In this document: in pieces, positions 49,119-59,626 of the stretch
How positions within the stretch are numbered: position 1 is the stretch's first letter
Layout of the letters: each line of letters begins with the position of its first letter
Origin: Cellulophaga sp. BC115SP
GTDB lineage: Bacteria; Bacteroidota; Bacteroidia; Cytophagales; Spirosomataceae
NCBI RefSeq assembly: GCF_009905545.1
Contig: NZ_JAAALB010000035.1
Location: 1 to 64,000 of the forward strand
DNA length: 64,000 nucleotides
Reading direction: 5' to 3'
Made by a program: the position numbers and the translations under genes
The notes under the pieces: generated by a model
Databases searched by the model: none
What the model saw: the letters and a program-made list of their open reading frames with translations, nothing else
Told to the model about the DNA's origin: nothing

Positions 49119-52100
49119 TTACAATTTGAGATTAACACCAAAATTGAATACTCGCTGTATAGGATAGTTGCTCGAAAAGCCTTCTGGATCGAGGTATTTA
49201 TCGGCATTAAACGTCACAAGGTTGGTAGCATTTGCAAAAACACGAATTCCCTGAACTTTGATATTTTTACATAGCTTACTAGGAAGCGTATATCCCAATT
49301 CGATATTTTTCAAGCGGACATAATCTCCTGAGCGTGCCCAAAAAGTAGAGACTAATTGATTGTTGGTATTGGTGCCTAACCATACACGTGGATACGAAGC
49401 GTTTGGATTAGTAGGTGTCCAGCGGTCAAGATGTTGCTCGAATGCCTGTCCGAAACCACCATTCTGGAAAGCCAGCATCGAATTGGCATTAGCTACAATT
49501 ACTCGGTTAGTCACGCCCTGCACTAACATAGAGAAGTCAAAGCCTTTGGTCGAATATCCTAACGTTGACCCAAAAGTAATGTAAGGTCCTTGTGGTCCGA
49601 TTGGAGCCACATCAAGTTGGTTGATTACGCCATCATTGTTCAAATCTTTGTATTTGAGGTCACCCAATTGTGGTTGATAACCAACAGTTGTAGCACGTGA
49701 TTGTAATTCGGCTGTAGTTTGATAAAAACCGTCTGAAATATATCCGAAAAGCTGTCCAACTCTTTCTCCAGTGCGATACATCCAAGAATATGGCTGAGTC
49801 ACTTCATCGATATAAATCACTTTCGAGTTTTGAATGCCTGCATTTGCGGTCGCATAAAAATCGCCTATCGAAGTGCTTTTTTGCCAATTCAACTGTAAGT
49901 CTATTCCAGTATATTGATTCTTGCCAATATTTTCATTCGGATAAATATTTCCCAATATGCTAGAATTGCGACCACGTTGGATCAACAAGTCATAATATTG
50001 CATATTGTAATACTCCACCGTAAAGCCTAATGAATTATCAAACAAGCCTCCTGTAAGCCCAATATTGAGTTTATTAGATTTTTCGAAAGTGATATTTGGA
50101 TTCGCCAAAGGCTCTTCTGTAACCCCCGTATTACCACCTGCACCTGTACCGAAAACAGCACCAGTATTGTCAAAATAACGTTGGATATAGCTAAAATAAC
50201 CAGGGTTGTCGTTACCGTTTTTACCATAACTAGCATATAATTTCAAATAAGAAATCCATGCTTGAGATTGAAGGAAATCTTCTTTCGAAATGTTCCACGC
50301 TAAGCCTACCGCTGGGAAAAATCCATATTTGGTTGTGCCTCCTGTTGGGTATCTGTTTGAGCCGTTCAAACCGAAAGCAAGGTCGAGGATATATTTTTGC
50401 TTGTAATTATAGCCCATGCGTCCTGCTAAACCTGTAATCGTATAAGGTAAATCAGAGCCTGAAACGGAGTTTTGACGATTAGCCAATAATACGGCGTTTA
50501 CGCCGTGATTTCCTTTGTTTTTGTCATATCCCAAAGACACTTCCAAATAGTCAGAACGGCCTTGATAGTCCATGTAGTTGTAATTACTTTGGTCGCCATT
50601 TACCCCAAACTGTTGATAAGTTTCTTGTCCTGTAGCAGATACATTTCTCTGGAAAACGGCAAAAGTTTTATTACGAACTACGTTTTCAGAAAGTGTAGCA
50701 TAATAGGAGCCCACGGCTTTTATCCACATGCCTGAAGCGATTTCGTCGAGCGTTCTTTTCAAGTAAAAGTCAGCCAACATATCTCTTTTGAAGTTTTGTT
50801 GATAACCCGAGCCAATCGTTTGTGCCAAAATATTGTTTTGAAACTGCTGATTGCCGCCATACGAACCATTGGGATTATAAACAGGGTAAGCATTGTTGGG
50901 CGTGTTGAGAATACTGTTCAAAATATTGCCTGTCCCAGCACCTGCATCATTACCATTCAGAATACGCCCCAAGAGATAGATACCGCCCGAGAGTTTGGAG
51001 TTTAGCTGTAAATCAACGTTCGAACGTATGGTATATGATTTAAAATTGTTATTGGTATTGTACGGGGTAGTAGTATTTTTTTTCAAAAGCCCCGTTTGGT
51101 TGATATGGTCAAACGAAATAAAGTATTTCGAAAAATTATTTCCTCCAGTAGCACTAAAAGTATAGCGATCCATACGTGAAGATGGCTCGAGCGTAGCATC
51201 ACGCCAATTGACATTTGGGTAATTATATGGATCCGAATTGGTTGCATAAGCCTGCAATGCTGCATCAGTATAAACAGGAGTCAGTCCGTCGTTTACACGA
51301 GCTTCGTTATACAATTTGGCATAATTGTAGGCGTCCAATCCTTTCGGGAATTTCAAGGGTTGTTGAATCGCTGTTTGTGCAGTAAACGACATTTTTGCGT
51401 TTGATGCCGAGCCTTTACGAGTATTGATTACCAAAGCGCCGCCATTACCACGTACGCCAAGCATGGCATTTGATAAGGCATCCTTGTGTACTGTGATTGA
51501 TTCGATTTCTTCCAAATCAAAAATGGTAAGTTGTCTAGGAATACCATCTATTATAACCAACGGACCCTGCCCACGAAGTCCAAATGAAATGCCATCGCTT
51601 CCTGGTTGTCCTGAAAACTGAAACGTACTCGTACCAGCAAGTCTACCCACCAAGGTATTGAGTATCGACGTAGCAGGCATTTTTTGAATATCTTTGTTGT
51701 AAATCGCCTGCGACGAACCAGCGGTAAGTTCTGTTTGTAACGACTGGTTAAAAAGTCCACGGATAGGCTTAATGCGAGCCACGGCTGGGTTTTGACTACT
51801 CAAAACTACTCTTTCAGAAATATCTTTTATTGAAATCTCCTTTAAGAAAGTGCCCACACAGTAAATGCCAATTTTGTCGCCAAGTTGCGCATCAATCGTG
51901 GCAATACCATTACTGGAAGTGGTCGCAAACATTCCTGTTCTAACGTTTTTAATGCTGACATTCGCTAGCACTTCGTCGTTGTCGTCGGTTACCAAAATGG
52001 TACGTAGAGTAGGATTAGAGGTTTGTGCATTTTCGGTGGTGTTTTGGGCATGAATGGCATGGCTTAGAGGATAACCACTCAAGAGCACCATCAACCAAAA

Positions 52101-52151
52101 TGAGGAGGGTGGAAACCTGAAGAATTGAGGTTTTCGTAAAAGTTTGATCAT
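49119..52151 (-). CDS. SusC/RagA-type TonB-dependent transporter (second)
   Basis: 1010 residues: an N-terminal membrane signal (about 12-35), a regulatory beta-sandwich (about 50-115), plug (about 130-240; LNTLVGRLAGTSTFQFSGQP and the RGQGPLVIIDG block) and barrel. The typical LDEVVVIGYG TonB-box string is absent and replaced by a shorter divergent segment. It faces the hybrid regulator across a 332-bp divergent region and is the first gene of the locus. Confidence 0.93.
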   Translation of the reverse strand: MIKLLRKPQFFRFPPSSFWLMVLLSGYPLSHAIHAQNTTENAQTSNPTLRTILVTDDNDEVLANVSIKNVRTGMFATTSSNGIATIDAQLGDKIGIYCVGTFLKEISIKDISERVVLSSQNPAVARIKPIRGLFNQSLQTELTAGSSQAIYNKDIQKMPATSILNTLVGRLAGTSTFQFSGQPGSDGISFGLRGQGPLVIIDGIPRQLTIFDLEEIESITVHKDALSNAMLGVRGNGGALVINTRKGSASNAKMSFTAQTAIQQPLKFPKGLDAYNYAKLYNEARVNDGLTPVYTDAALQAYATNSDPYNYPNVNWRDATLEPSSRMDRYTFSATGGNNFSKYFISFDHINQTGLLKKNTTTPYNTNNNFKSYTIRSNVDLQLNSKLSGGIYLLGRILNGNDAGAGTGNILNSILNTPNNAYPVYNPNGSYGGNQQFQNNILAQTIGSGYQQNFKRDMLADFYLKRTLDEIASGMWIKAVGSYYATLSENVVRNKTFAVFQRNVSATGQETYQQFGVNGDQSNYNYMDYQGRSDYLEVSLGYDKNKGNHGVNAVLLANRQNSVSGSDLPYTITGLAGRMGYNYKQKYILDLAFGLNGSNRYPTGGTTKYGFFPAVGLAWNISKEDFLQSQAWISYLKLYASYGKNGNDNPGYFSYIQRYFDNTGAVFGTGAGGNTGVTEEPLANPNITFEKSNKLNIGLTGGLFDNSLGFTVEYYNMQYYDLLIQRGRNSSILGNIYPNENIGKNQYTGIDLQLNWQKSTSIGDFYATANAGIQNSKVIYIDEVTQPYSWMYRTGERVGQLFGYISDGFYQTTAELQSRATTVGYQPQLGDLKYKDLNNDGVINQLDVAPIGPQGPYITFGSTLGYSTKGFDFSMLVQGVTNRVIVANANSMLAFQNGGFGQAFEQHLDRWTPTNPNASYPRVWLGTNTNNQLVSTFWARSGDYVRLKNIELGYTLPSKLCKNIKVQGIRVFANATNLVTFNADKYLDPEGFSSNYPIQRVFNFGVNLKL

Positions 52152-52483
52152 AATTATAGGGTTTGATAAAACGGAAAAAGGTTTGGTATAAAATAGGTTG
52201 GCTAAACAGACAAGGGTTCTCTGTTGTTACAATTATATATTTGAATAATGCAAAAATGGGGAGAAAAAATGGTCTAAAGTAGGGTGAAATTCGTTTAAAA
52301 ACAGGGGCACTTTAAGCCTTTACAATAATTTGAATAGGTTTTTGGTATTTTTGAGTGGTAATATAAGTGAAGGAGTAGTATTTACTTATTTCATTCTTTT
52401 GACAATATGAATTGAGCCTTAGCTGGCAAAAATGCCAACAAAGGTTTTAATCATCCTTATGACCTTAATGATTGCTTTAAACC
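52152..52483. promoter_or_regulatory. Divergent promoter region between SusC and the hybrid regulator
   Basis: 332 bp, AT-rich, no gene. It must hold the promoter of the polysaccharide-locus operon (minus strand) and of the regulator (plus strand), and probably the binding site of the regulator's AraC domain. I could not find a convincing TTTG/TAnnTTTG promoter pair or direct repeat. Confidence 0.5.
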
Positions 52484-55400
52484 ATGAAGAAAATTATACA
52501 ATTGTTATTTACGTTACTGTTGTTTTGTGAGGTATTTCCAAGTAAATCACAAGAGAATACGGATAAATACCGCTTCGAACATATCACCGTTAACGATGGA
52601 CTACCACATAGTGATGCCAATTGTATTGTGTCGGATAGTACGGGTTATATTTGGATTGGCACCAACAATGGGGTATCCAAATATGATGGCTATACACTCA
52701 AAAACTACGACCTTCCTGTAAATCCTCACAATGGTTTGCCAAGCAATAGAGTAGTGGCAATGCACCTCGATGCCAGCAAACGTCTCTGGGTGGCATCTGG
52801 TAGTGCAGGCTTGAGTTTTTTTGATAAATTTCATGATAACTTCCTCAATATTACCGAACGGGTAGGTAACGGAGTCGATGAAAAAGCACTTGAAAAGCTT
52901 CGAGTAAGTAATGTTTTATCTATCTCGAGTGATTCTCATGGAAGAGTTTGGGTAGGTACGCGTTCGATGGGCTTGTTTGTACTAGAATTCAAAAATGAAT
53001 TATTGGTTTCCATTCGCCAAATCGTTATGCATGGGACTACGCAATACGGCGTATCTTCAATGGTTCGTGAAAAGGATGGCTCTATTTGGTTTGGTACAAT
53101 TACACATGGCTTATGGCATTTGGGAGCTAATCAATCAATGCCCATTCCGACCTTTTTTACCAATCATAAGATTTCGGCACTTTGGGTAGATACTTTCGAT
53201 AATCTGTGGATTGGTACTCAATTTGAGTTGTTTTTGGTTGATAAATTATCCAAGAGCAATCGTGTAAAGACTTCTGTCCTAATTAATGGTTTTTCAGAAA
53301 TAGGAAGTGTGTATGTTGATTCTTTCCATCATCTATGGATTGGAACAAATCATGGTTTGTACTATTGGTCAAATATTCCCGCAAGCACTGAGCCTAGTTA
53401 TTTGAATACATGGAGAAATTCTATGCAACGGTTTTTCCCTACAGATGGCGACTCATATAGTATCAATTCAGGAAGAGTACATCAGATCTTAGAAGACAAA
53501 TATCATAATTTATGGTTGGCTGCTTCTTCGGGAGGACTCAATAAGGTTGACCTCAAAAGAAAACCTTTTTATGTAATTCAACGCCAGTTTGGCTCTGCCA
53601 CAACTTTACCAAGTAATTATATCAATTGTCTTTTGCCCGATAATGACAAGCAGCACTTGTGGATTGGTACTCGAAACGGGTTTTCTAAATATCATCTTCA
53701 AAATCACACTTTTCAAAACTTTGCCTATGTCCCTATCAATGGCGATGGCTCAGGCGTAGATGTTTCGGCTTTTTATCAACAACAAGATGGTACGCTATGG
53801 GTTGGTACTCGATATAATGGTATTCTGCTAATTAAAGGAAATACCCGAAAAGCGATTACTGACGTAAATCCAAACCTTTCATTATTTGGCACCAGTATCG
53901 AAAAAATTCAAGAAGATAGATTTGGTACAATCTGGATGGCAACTTTTGAAAAAGGACTGTTGAGGTTTGATCGAGAGGGGAAATTACTACAGCAATATTC
54001 GCTTGAAACTAATAATTTTCCAGCAAGACAATGTACCTATCTGCTATATGAACCAACAACTGATCAACTTTGGGTGAGTTCGAGAGATAAAGGCGTGTTA
54101 CAACTTCAAGTGTCAGCCACAGGTATAAGGGTAATTAAAAATTATCAATATGAAAAAAATAGCCCCAATAGTTTGAGTGGCAATTATGCTTGGCCTTTGG
54201 TCAAAGATAACAGCGGTAATTTATGGGTTGGCACCATCGGTGCGGGGTTAAATAAAATATCTCCACAAGGTAAGGTCGAACGATGGAATATTGGTTATTC
54301 AAATATTGAGTCTTTAATTTTTGACCAACAGGGTTTTCTTTGGCTGGGAGGCGATGGGCTGGTAAGACTCAACACTCAACATAAAAGCATAATTCATTAT
54401 GATGTTGGGGATGGTTTGCAAAGTAATTCATTCAAAATAGGAGCAGTGTGTAAGGACCCATCGGGTTATTTTTATTTTGGAGGAATAAAAGGTGTAACCT
54501 ATTTCAAACCAGAACAGATTAGACCAAGCGACCAAAAGCCCGAAATTCATCTGACTACACTTAGAATCTACAACAAAGAGGTTCGTATTGGAGAAGCCTT
54601 CGAAGGAAGATTGATTCTGTCCAAACCTTTAGACGAAACGGAGGAGTTAACCATTGAGCCAAATGAAAACTATTTTTCGATTGAGTTTGTCGGCATTAAT
54701 TACAAAAACCCCAAAAAGAATCAGTATGCCTATAAGTTAGTAGGTTCAAATGACGATTGGATTTATACAAACTACAACCAACGCATTGCTAACTTTTCAA
54801 ACTTAGATTCTGGTGAATATACCTTCTTGGTCAAAGCAAGTGATGGGGAAGGGGCGTGGTCGGCCAAACCTGCCGAAATCAAAATTCGGGTGCTACCGCC
54901 TTGGTACAAAACTTGGTGGGCATTTTTGATATATGCTTTGGTTTTATTTTTTGCTTTCAAAGAATACCAAAAAGCTACTCTAGCCAAGCAGGCATTGAAA
55001 AATGATGTTTTGATGGAAAAGTACAAAGCTGACCAAGAAAAGACTTTGACCGATCTCAAACTTCGTTTTTTCACCAATGTTTCGCATGAACTGCGAACGC
55101 CTCTCACCTTGATTTTGGGGCCAATCGAAGAGCTGGCGTCTTCCGAACATGAGAAGAAGGACAAAATCATGCTGATTTTACAACAAACCAGAAAATTACT
55201 GGACTTGGTTAATCAATTGCTCGATTTTCGAAAAGCCGAAACGGGCAATATGAAAATACTAGCAACCTTCGGAAATATCATTCCGATGATAGAAGAGGTG
55301 TTTTTGATTTTCAAACTCAAAGCTCAAGAGTCTGTAATAGATTATACCATGAGTTTGCCACAAACTACCGTAGAACTGTTTTTTGATAGTAGTAAATTGG

Positions 55401-56641
55401 AAATTATTTTGACCAATTTGCTATCCAATGCTTTTAAATACACGCCATCGGGAGGTAAAATATCATTGAAAACAGAAATTGTCGGTAGTTCTTCCGAGGA
55501 GGCAGTGTTTGAAGCAGGCAGACCAAGCAAGAACTTTCTCCAAATCTCTATTCAAGATTTTGGGGTAGGAATGTCAGCCGATGAATTGGATAAAATTTTT
55601 GACCCTTATTATCAAGCGTCACATACCGAAACGCTCAAAATTAGAGGAACTGGTATTGGTTTGTCACTGGTTAAACAGTTGGTTGAAGCCCATAAGGGAA
55701 GTATAGAGGTAGAAAGTACTATTGGGAAAGGAACGATATTTACAGTAAAACTTCCATTTGGCAAAAAACATCTTCCTGAAAATGCTAAAGTCAAAACACT
55801 AGAAGATACCTCCGAACTAGCCGAATCATCAGAAACAGTGGAGATACCAGCCGTAGTTGTTACAGAAAAATTCTCCGCCAAAATTTTAATTGTAGAAGAT
55901 CAAGATGATTTGAGGGCATATTTAAAACAGATTTGTGAGGTAAATTATGAGGTCGATACCGCAGTAGATGGACTAGATGGTTGGGAGAAAGCCTTAGAAT
56001 GGCAACCCGATTTGATTATTAGTGACATCATGATGCCGAATAGCGATGGGTTGGAGCTGTGTAAAAAAATCAAACAAAATCCCAAAACCTCTCATATTCC
56101 TGTGTTTTTGCTTACGGCGCGTGCAGCAGTCACGCATGAAGTGGAAGGTTTAGAAATGGGAGCAGATGAATATATGGCAAAGCCGTTTAATCCCTTGGTA
56201 CTGAATGCCAAGATAGCTTCTATTATTCAAAACCGCTCACAATTGCGTAGCTATTACCAGAAACAGATTTTGCTAGAACCAAGTTTGCCAGATATACCAG
56301 ACGAAACAAAAGCACTGCTTGAAAAAGCAATGACTATTGTGGAGGCGAATCTGACTAACCAAGACTTTACGGTGCAAACTCTTGTGAGAGATATGGGAAT
56401 GAGCCAGTCGGCGATTTATCGTCAAATCAAGTCTATTACAGGGCAATCATTGGTAGAATTTATTAGAGACATTCGCCTCAAAAGGGCTGCTCAATTGCTA
56501 AGTCATGGAAATCTCCGTGTGACAGAAGTCGCTATGCTGGTAGGAATAGAGGATATGAAGTATTTCCGAAAAATGTTTCAGCAAACCTACCATGTTTCAC
56601 CATCTGAATATGCAAAGCAGAAGAGGGAGATTTTGAAATAG
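52484..56641 (+). CDS. Hybrid two-component system sensor-regulator (HTCS)
   Basis: 1385 residues. Order: signal peptide (about 1-22); about fourteen two-component propeller repeats (about 25-690; GYIWIGTNNGVSKYDG, LWVGTRYNGI); Y_Y_Y domain (about 720-805); transmembrane segment (about 810-828); HisKA with SHELRTP (His about 868); HATPase with DFGVGMS and GTGIGLSLV (about 970-1100); receiver domain with LIISDIMMP (Asp about 1182); AraC helix-turn-helix (about 1285-1385). It senses a glycan in the periplasm and switches on the adjacent polysaccharide locus. All conserved phosphotransfer residues are present. Confidence 0.97.
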   Translation: MKKIIQLLFTLLLFCEVFPSKSQENTDKYRFEHITVNDGLPHSDANCIVSDSTGYIWIGTNNGVSKYDGYTLKNYDLPVNPHNGLPSNRVVAMHLDASKRLWVASGSAGLSFFDKFHDNFLNITERVGNGVDEKALEKLRVSNVLSISSDSHGRVWVGTRSMGLFVLEFKNELLVSIRQIVMHGTTQYGVSSMVREKDGSIWFGTITHGLWHLGANQSMPIPTFFTNHKISALWVDTFDNLWIGTQFELFLVDKLSKSNRVKTSVLINGFSEIGSVYVDSFHHLWIGTNHGLYYWSNIPASTEPSYLNTWRNSMQRFFPTDGDSYSINSGRVHQILEDKYHNLWLAASSGGLNKVDLKRKPFYVIQRQFGSATTLPSNYINCLLPDNDKQHLWIGTRNGFSKYHLQNHTFQNFAYVPINGDGSGVDVSAFYQQQDGTLWVGTRYNGILLIKGNTRKAITDVNPNLSLFGTSIEKIQEDRFGTIWMATFEKGLLRFDREGKLLQQYSLETNNFPARQCTYLLYEPTTDQLWVSSRDKGVLQLQVSATGIRVIKNYQYEKNSPNSLSGNYAWPLVKDNSGNLWVGTIGAGLNKISPQGKVERWNIGYSNIESLIFDQQGFLWLGGDGLVRLNTQHKSIIHYDVGDGLQSNSFKIGAVCKDPSGYFYFGGIKGVTYFKPEQIRPSDQKPEIHLTTLRIYNKEVRIGEAFEGRLILSKPLDETEELTIEPNENYFSIEFVGINYKNPKKNQYAYKLVGSNDDWIYTNYNQRIANFSNLDSGEYTFLVKASDGEGAWSAKPAEIKIRVLPPWYKTWWAFLIYALVLFFAFKEYQKATLAKQALKNDVLMEKYKADQEKTLTDLKLRFFTNVSHELRTPLTLILGPIEELASSEHEKKDKIMLILQQTRKLLDLVNQLLDFRKAETGNMKILATFGNIIPMIEEVFLIFKLKAQESVIDYTMSLPQTTVELFFDSSKLEIILTNLLSNAFKYTPSGGKISLKTEIVGSSSEEAVFEAGRPSKNFLQISIQDFGVGMSADELDKIFDPYYQASHTETLKIRGTGIGLSLVKQLVEAHKGSIEVESTIGKGTIFTVKLPFGKKHLPENAKVKTLEDTSELAESSETVEIPAVVVTEKFSAKILIVEDQDDLRAYLKQICEVNYEVDTAVDGLDGWEKALEWQPDLIISDIMMPNSDGLELCKKIKQNPKTSHIPVFLLTARAAVTHEVEGLEMGADEYMAKPFNPLVLNAKIASIIQNRSQLRSYYQKQILLEPSLPDIPDETKALLEKAMTIVEANLTNQDFTVQTLVRDMGMSQSAIYRQIKSITGQSLVEFIRDIRLKRAAQLLSHGNLRVTEVAMLVGIEDMKYFRKMFQQTYHVSPSEYAKQKREILK

Positions 56642-56687
56642 GAAAAATTTTTGCCGTCTTTGGAGTTATCTCCAAAGAGTCTCGCGA

Positions 56688-56868
56688 AGCTGGTGCTGGC
56701 TTCCTAGCCAGTACCTATTTTTTCTCTGGATTCTATCCAGCGAATATCCAAGCTAGTGCGGGCTTCCCTCCAAAGCTATTCCTTTTCACGGAGATTATTT
56801 TTTCTAATAATAAAGGGTTAGAATCCTTAGATTCGGTAAGTACTGGCTAGGAAGCCAGCACTAGCGAG
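56688..56868. repeat. REP/BIME-like palindromic repeat, copy 1
   Basis: Left arm GTGCTGGCTTCCTAGCCAGTAC (about 56692-56713) and right arm GTACTGGCTAGGAAGCCAGCAC (about 56839-56860) are inverted copies of the same hairpin unit, with TGGATTCTATCCA between. Immediately follows the stop of the hybrid regulator, so it may also end its transcript. Confidence 0.8.
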
Positions 56869-57047
56869 GTCAGGAGCAGTATTATTCTTATCGTTTTTTT
56901 CAGAAGAACAAGCAAAGGCAAATAAGCCTATAAAAATTAAACAAATGTTGAAATTATTTTTCATGTCATAGAAATATTAAAAGTGTAATAAGCGTAACGA
57001 AGGTTATGAATACTTTGGCAAAAAGCAGACAGGAGCGTAACACCAAT

Positions 57048-57235
57048 GCTGGTGCTGGCTTCCTAACCAGTACCTATTTTTCTCTGGATTCTATCCAGAG
57101 AAAATCTTTCCAAAACCTCACAATCGTGCTTACATTCATTATAGGTTCTACTTTTGTAAAATAAAATTTATCTCTGCATGGGATTAGAATCCTTAGATTT
57201 GGTAAGTACTGGCTAGGAAGCCAGCACTAGCGAGG
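57048..57235. repeat. REP/BIME-like palindromic repeat, copy 2
   Basis: Same build as copy 1: an outer arm (about 57050-57073), a middle hairpin TCTCTGGAT-TCT-ATCCAGAGA (57081-57101) and a right arm (about 57205-57226). Copies 1 and 2 are about 180 bp apart, with no gene between. Confidence 0.8.
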
Positions 57236-57312
57236 TTTTTTATTGAAGTTCGGTGAAATTAGCATACTTCAAGTCTTTATATGAGTCCTCCATGTGTATT
57301 GTCGAGCTATTA

Positions 57313-57975
57313 CTAATTGTACTTTTTTAACAAATCCTGCATTGTTTTGATGTCGGGGGTATCATACTTTTTTCCAATATCTTCTTTGATATTTCCATCA
57401 CTATCTAAAATCAAAAGAGTTGGATAAACATAACTAGGATAGGCCCTTTTATTGTATTTTTTGTTTACCTCTATGCCCTCGCCAACCTCAGCATCATATT
57501 TCAAGTTGATAAACTTACTGTTTAAAACTTGTGAAACCTCTCTATCTTTCAAAACGGTTTTGCTAAAGTGTAAGCATGGTCCACACCACCCTGTGTAAAT
57601 ATCTAAAAATATCAATTTATTCTCCTTTTTGGCTTTTTGGAGGCTTGCCTGAAAGTTATCTTTTTCAAAATTTACAGCAGATTGTGAATGTACCTTTCTA
57701 TTGTTTTGCACTTCTGTGAAGTAAATAAATCTATGACCAATTAACATAGAGGAATAAAAAAGTGCTAAACCCACAAGCAATGCTTTTAAAACTTTAAAAG
57801 CTATATGAATAGAATTAAAATATTTGTAGAAAATGATTACCAAAAAAGGGAGAGTAATCGCAACAATAAAGTTGGTTTCATCTGCAAATGGTTTGTAAGA
57901 AATAAGTAAATAGATACCTAATAGACCTAATAGTAAGACAATGAAGTAGAATAATTTGTTGATGTAGTTTTTCAT
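57313..57975 (-). CDS. Membrane-anchored thioredoxin-like protein
   Basis: 220 residues: three transmembrane segments (about 8-25, 32-50, 60-80), then a thioredoxin domain with WCGPC in DIYTGWCGPCLHFSKTVL (about 126-143) and a cis-Pro region (YPSYVYPTLLILD). Expected to act in the periplasm on disulfides, like the C-terminal domain of DsbD or TlpA. Single gene, flanked by repeats. Confidence 0.85.
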   Translation of the reverse strand: MKNYINKLFYFIVLLLGLLGIYLLISYKPFADETNFIVAITLPFLVIIFYKYFNSIHIAFKVLKALLVGLALFYSSMLIGHRFIYFTEVQNNRKVHSQSAVNFEKDNFQASLQKAKKENKLIFLDIYTGWCGPCLHFSKTVLKDREVSQVLNSKFINLKYDAEVGEGIEVNKKYNKRAYPSYVYPTLLILDSDGNIKEDIGKKYDTPDIKTMQDLLKKYN

Positions 57976-58283
57976 GGTGCTAGTTTATTTTGGGGATATT
58001 TCCAACTTTTTAGGGCTTGGCGAAGGTGTTTTTGGGCATAAAAGTTTATTATAAGCACAACAGTTTGCCTGATACACCCAGTATGCTTGTTGCGAGGCTC
58101 AAATATATGGAAATGAAAGTAGATTGTTACACTGTGTCTCGAAGAAATGTGTGTTAAAGGCATCTAATAGTATAAAAACACTAACTCATTGTTGTACCTA
58201 GAAAAAGTAAACCTCCTTTAAATGGCTTTAAAAGAGGTTTCAAATATTAATTCAGTGATGATCCATAAAATCCACATGGCTTT

Positions 58284-58694
58284 CTACAAATGTCTTTCAG
58301 ACTCATTTATTTCGAGATCATTGATACTTGCGTATCTTTTTTCCATCAAACCATTTTCATCAAACTCCCAGTTTTCGTTTCCATAAGCTCTGAACCATTT
58401 TCCTTCTTTGGTTTGATACTCATACTCAAATCTAACTGCGATTCTATTTTCTGCATGCGCCCAATACTCTTTTTTGAGCTTGTAATTTAATTCTCGCTTC
58501 CATTTATCAGCTAAGAAATTTACAATTTCATCTCTACCATTGACAAATGTGCTTCGATTTCGCCATTCACTGTCGACAGTATACGCCAAAGATACTTTTT
58601 CTGGATTTTGTGAGTTCCAAGCGTCCTCAGCCATTTGAATTTTTTGCTTTGCGGTTTCCAACGTAAAAGGAGGAAGTGGCTGTTTCTGTTCCAT
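58284..58694 (-). CDS. DUF1348/NTF2-like protein
   Basis: 136 residues. [20 protein letters not shown] and [20 protein letters not shown], with a C-terminal [16 protein letters not shown], are typical of DUF1348, a nuclear-transport-factor-2-like family. Cone-fold protein of unknown substrate. It is 12 bp from the TetR gene and is probably controlled by it. Confidence 0.88.
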   Translation of the reverse strand: MEQKQPLPPFTLETAKQKIQMAEDAWNSQNPEKVSLAYTVDSEWRNRSTFVNGRDEIVNFLADKWKRELNYKLKKEYWAHAENRIAVRFEYEYQTKEGKWFRAYGNENWEFDENGLMEKRYASINDLEINESERHL

Positions 58695-58706
58695 TTGATT
58701 AGTTGT

Positions 58707-59231
58707 TTAGATGATACTTTTGACTATTGCTTTTGATTTATTAACAATCTCGTTTGACTCGAACAATTGGCTTTCTATGATAGAGCTTTCAAAAAGTAGA
58801 TAAATATGTGTTGCCAATAACTCATCCTCAATGAGTTGACTAAAAAACACCCTCAAGTCATTTTTGTGTGATTGAATTACTCTAAGGATACTCTCTTGTT
58901 CTTTTGATATTTCAGACATGATATTGAGAAAACTACAACCTCGAAAGTTCTCCTTTTCGTTCATGTGCATGATAAAGTCAAATGAGGCTAAAATCTTTTC
59001 TTGGGCATTTTCAGATTTTGAGGTGAATTCTGAAAGTGCATTAAACCAGGATTCATGTCTTCTATTCAGAAAGGTGACACATAGGTCGTCCTTCGTTTTA
59101 AAATGTTGGTAAAAGCTCGCTTTCGCAACATTTGCCTCACTGATAATCTGGTTAATTCCTGTGCTGTTATAACCTTGATGATGAAATAAAATGGAGGCTC
59201 GCTCTAATATTCTTTCTCTTGGTGAACTCAT
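58707..59231 (-). CDS. TetR/AcrR-family transcriptional regulator
   Basis: The ATG at 59231 gives 174 residues starting MSSPRERILERASILFHHQG; the ATG at 59282 adds a tail not seen in the family. Residues about 5-50 are the TetR helix-turn-helix (GYNSTGINQIISEANVAKAS, then FYQHFKTKDDL). The C-terminal ligand domain has RGCSFLNIMSE, the AcrR-like pattern of TetR_C proteins. It likely represses itself and the DUF1348 gene it overlaps in operon. Confidence 0.88.
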   Translation of the reverse strand: MSSPRERILERASILFHHQGYNSTGINQIISEANVAKASFYQHFKTKDDLCVTFLNRRHESWFNALSEFTSKSENAQEKILASFDFIMHMNEKENFRGCSFLNIMSEISKEQESILRVIQSHKNDLRVFFSQLIEDELLATHIYLLFESSIIESQLFESNEIVNKSKAIVKSII

Positions 59232-59437
59232 GATGTCTTTTTTTTTATCAAAGGTATGAATAAAAATAATACATACATACAAGTCTGTCTATTTTTTTTG
59301 AAAAAATAAATCTCAGAGAGAAATAATTGACATGATACTTCTAGAAAAGCAGAAAAAAAATTAAAGAGTAGGAAGTGGAAGCTTTCTATTTAGGAGAGGT
59401 TTGGCAAAAACATGTAGATGTACTTTTGTTGGAAAGG

Positions 59438-59605
59438 TCAGAAACTGAGTTGTTTTTTGATTAAAGTAAAATCAGGATGCCCTTCAACAAACATGTCAAA
59501 GTTATTTAAGGTTTGATGGTTTTTGGAACCAATGTCTTTAATCCCATATTTTATGGTTTTAGTTTCTGATAGGTAATCGAAGCTAAATTGGAAGTTATTT
59601 GAAAT
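59438..59605 (-). pseudogene. Possible gene remnant (C-terminal fragment)
   Basis: An open frame of about 55 codons with no ATG near its start, preceded by an in-frame TAA (59606-59608), ends with TGA (59438-59440). The peptide is protein-like (SFDYLSETKTIKYGIKDIGS, then TLNNFDMFVEGHPDFTLIKK). It may be the 3' end of a lost gene; the parent family is not recognised. Confidence 0.35.
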
Positions 59606-59626
59606 TTATGCCAATTCCTTTTTGTG

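Noticed and set aside
44107-52151. Several long plus-strand open frames inside the SusC/SusD genes
   Set aside because: They are antisense to highly conserved genes with clear family motifs and have no own ribosome sites or families.
57972-58163. Open frame of 63 codons on the minus strand just upstream of the thioredoxin-like gene
   Set aside because: Composition is unlike a protein and has no signal or motif; it looks like chance coding in a spacer.
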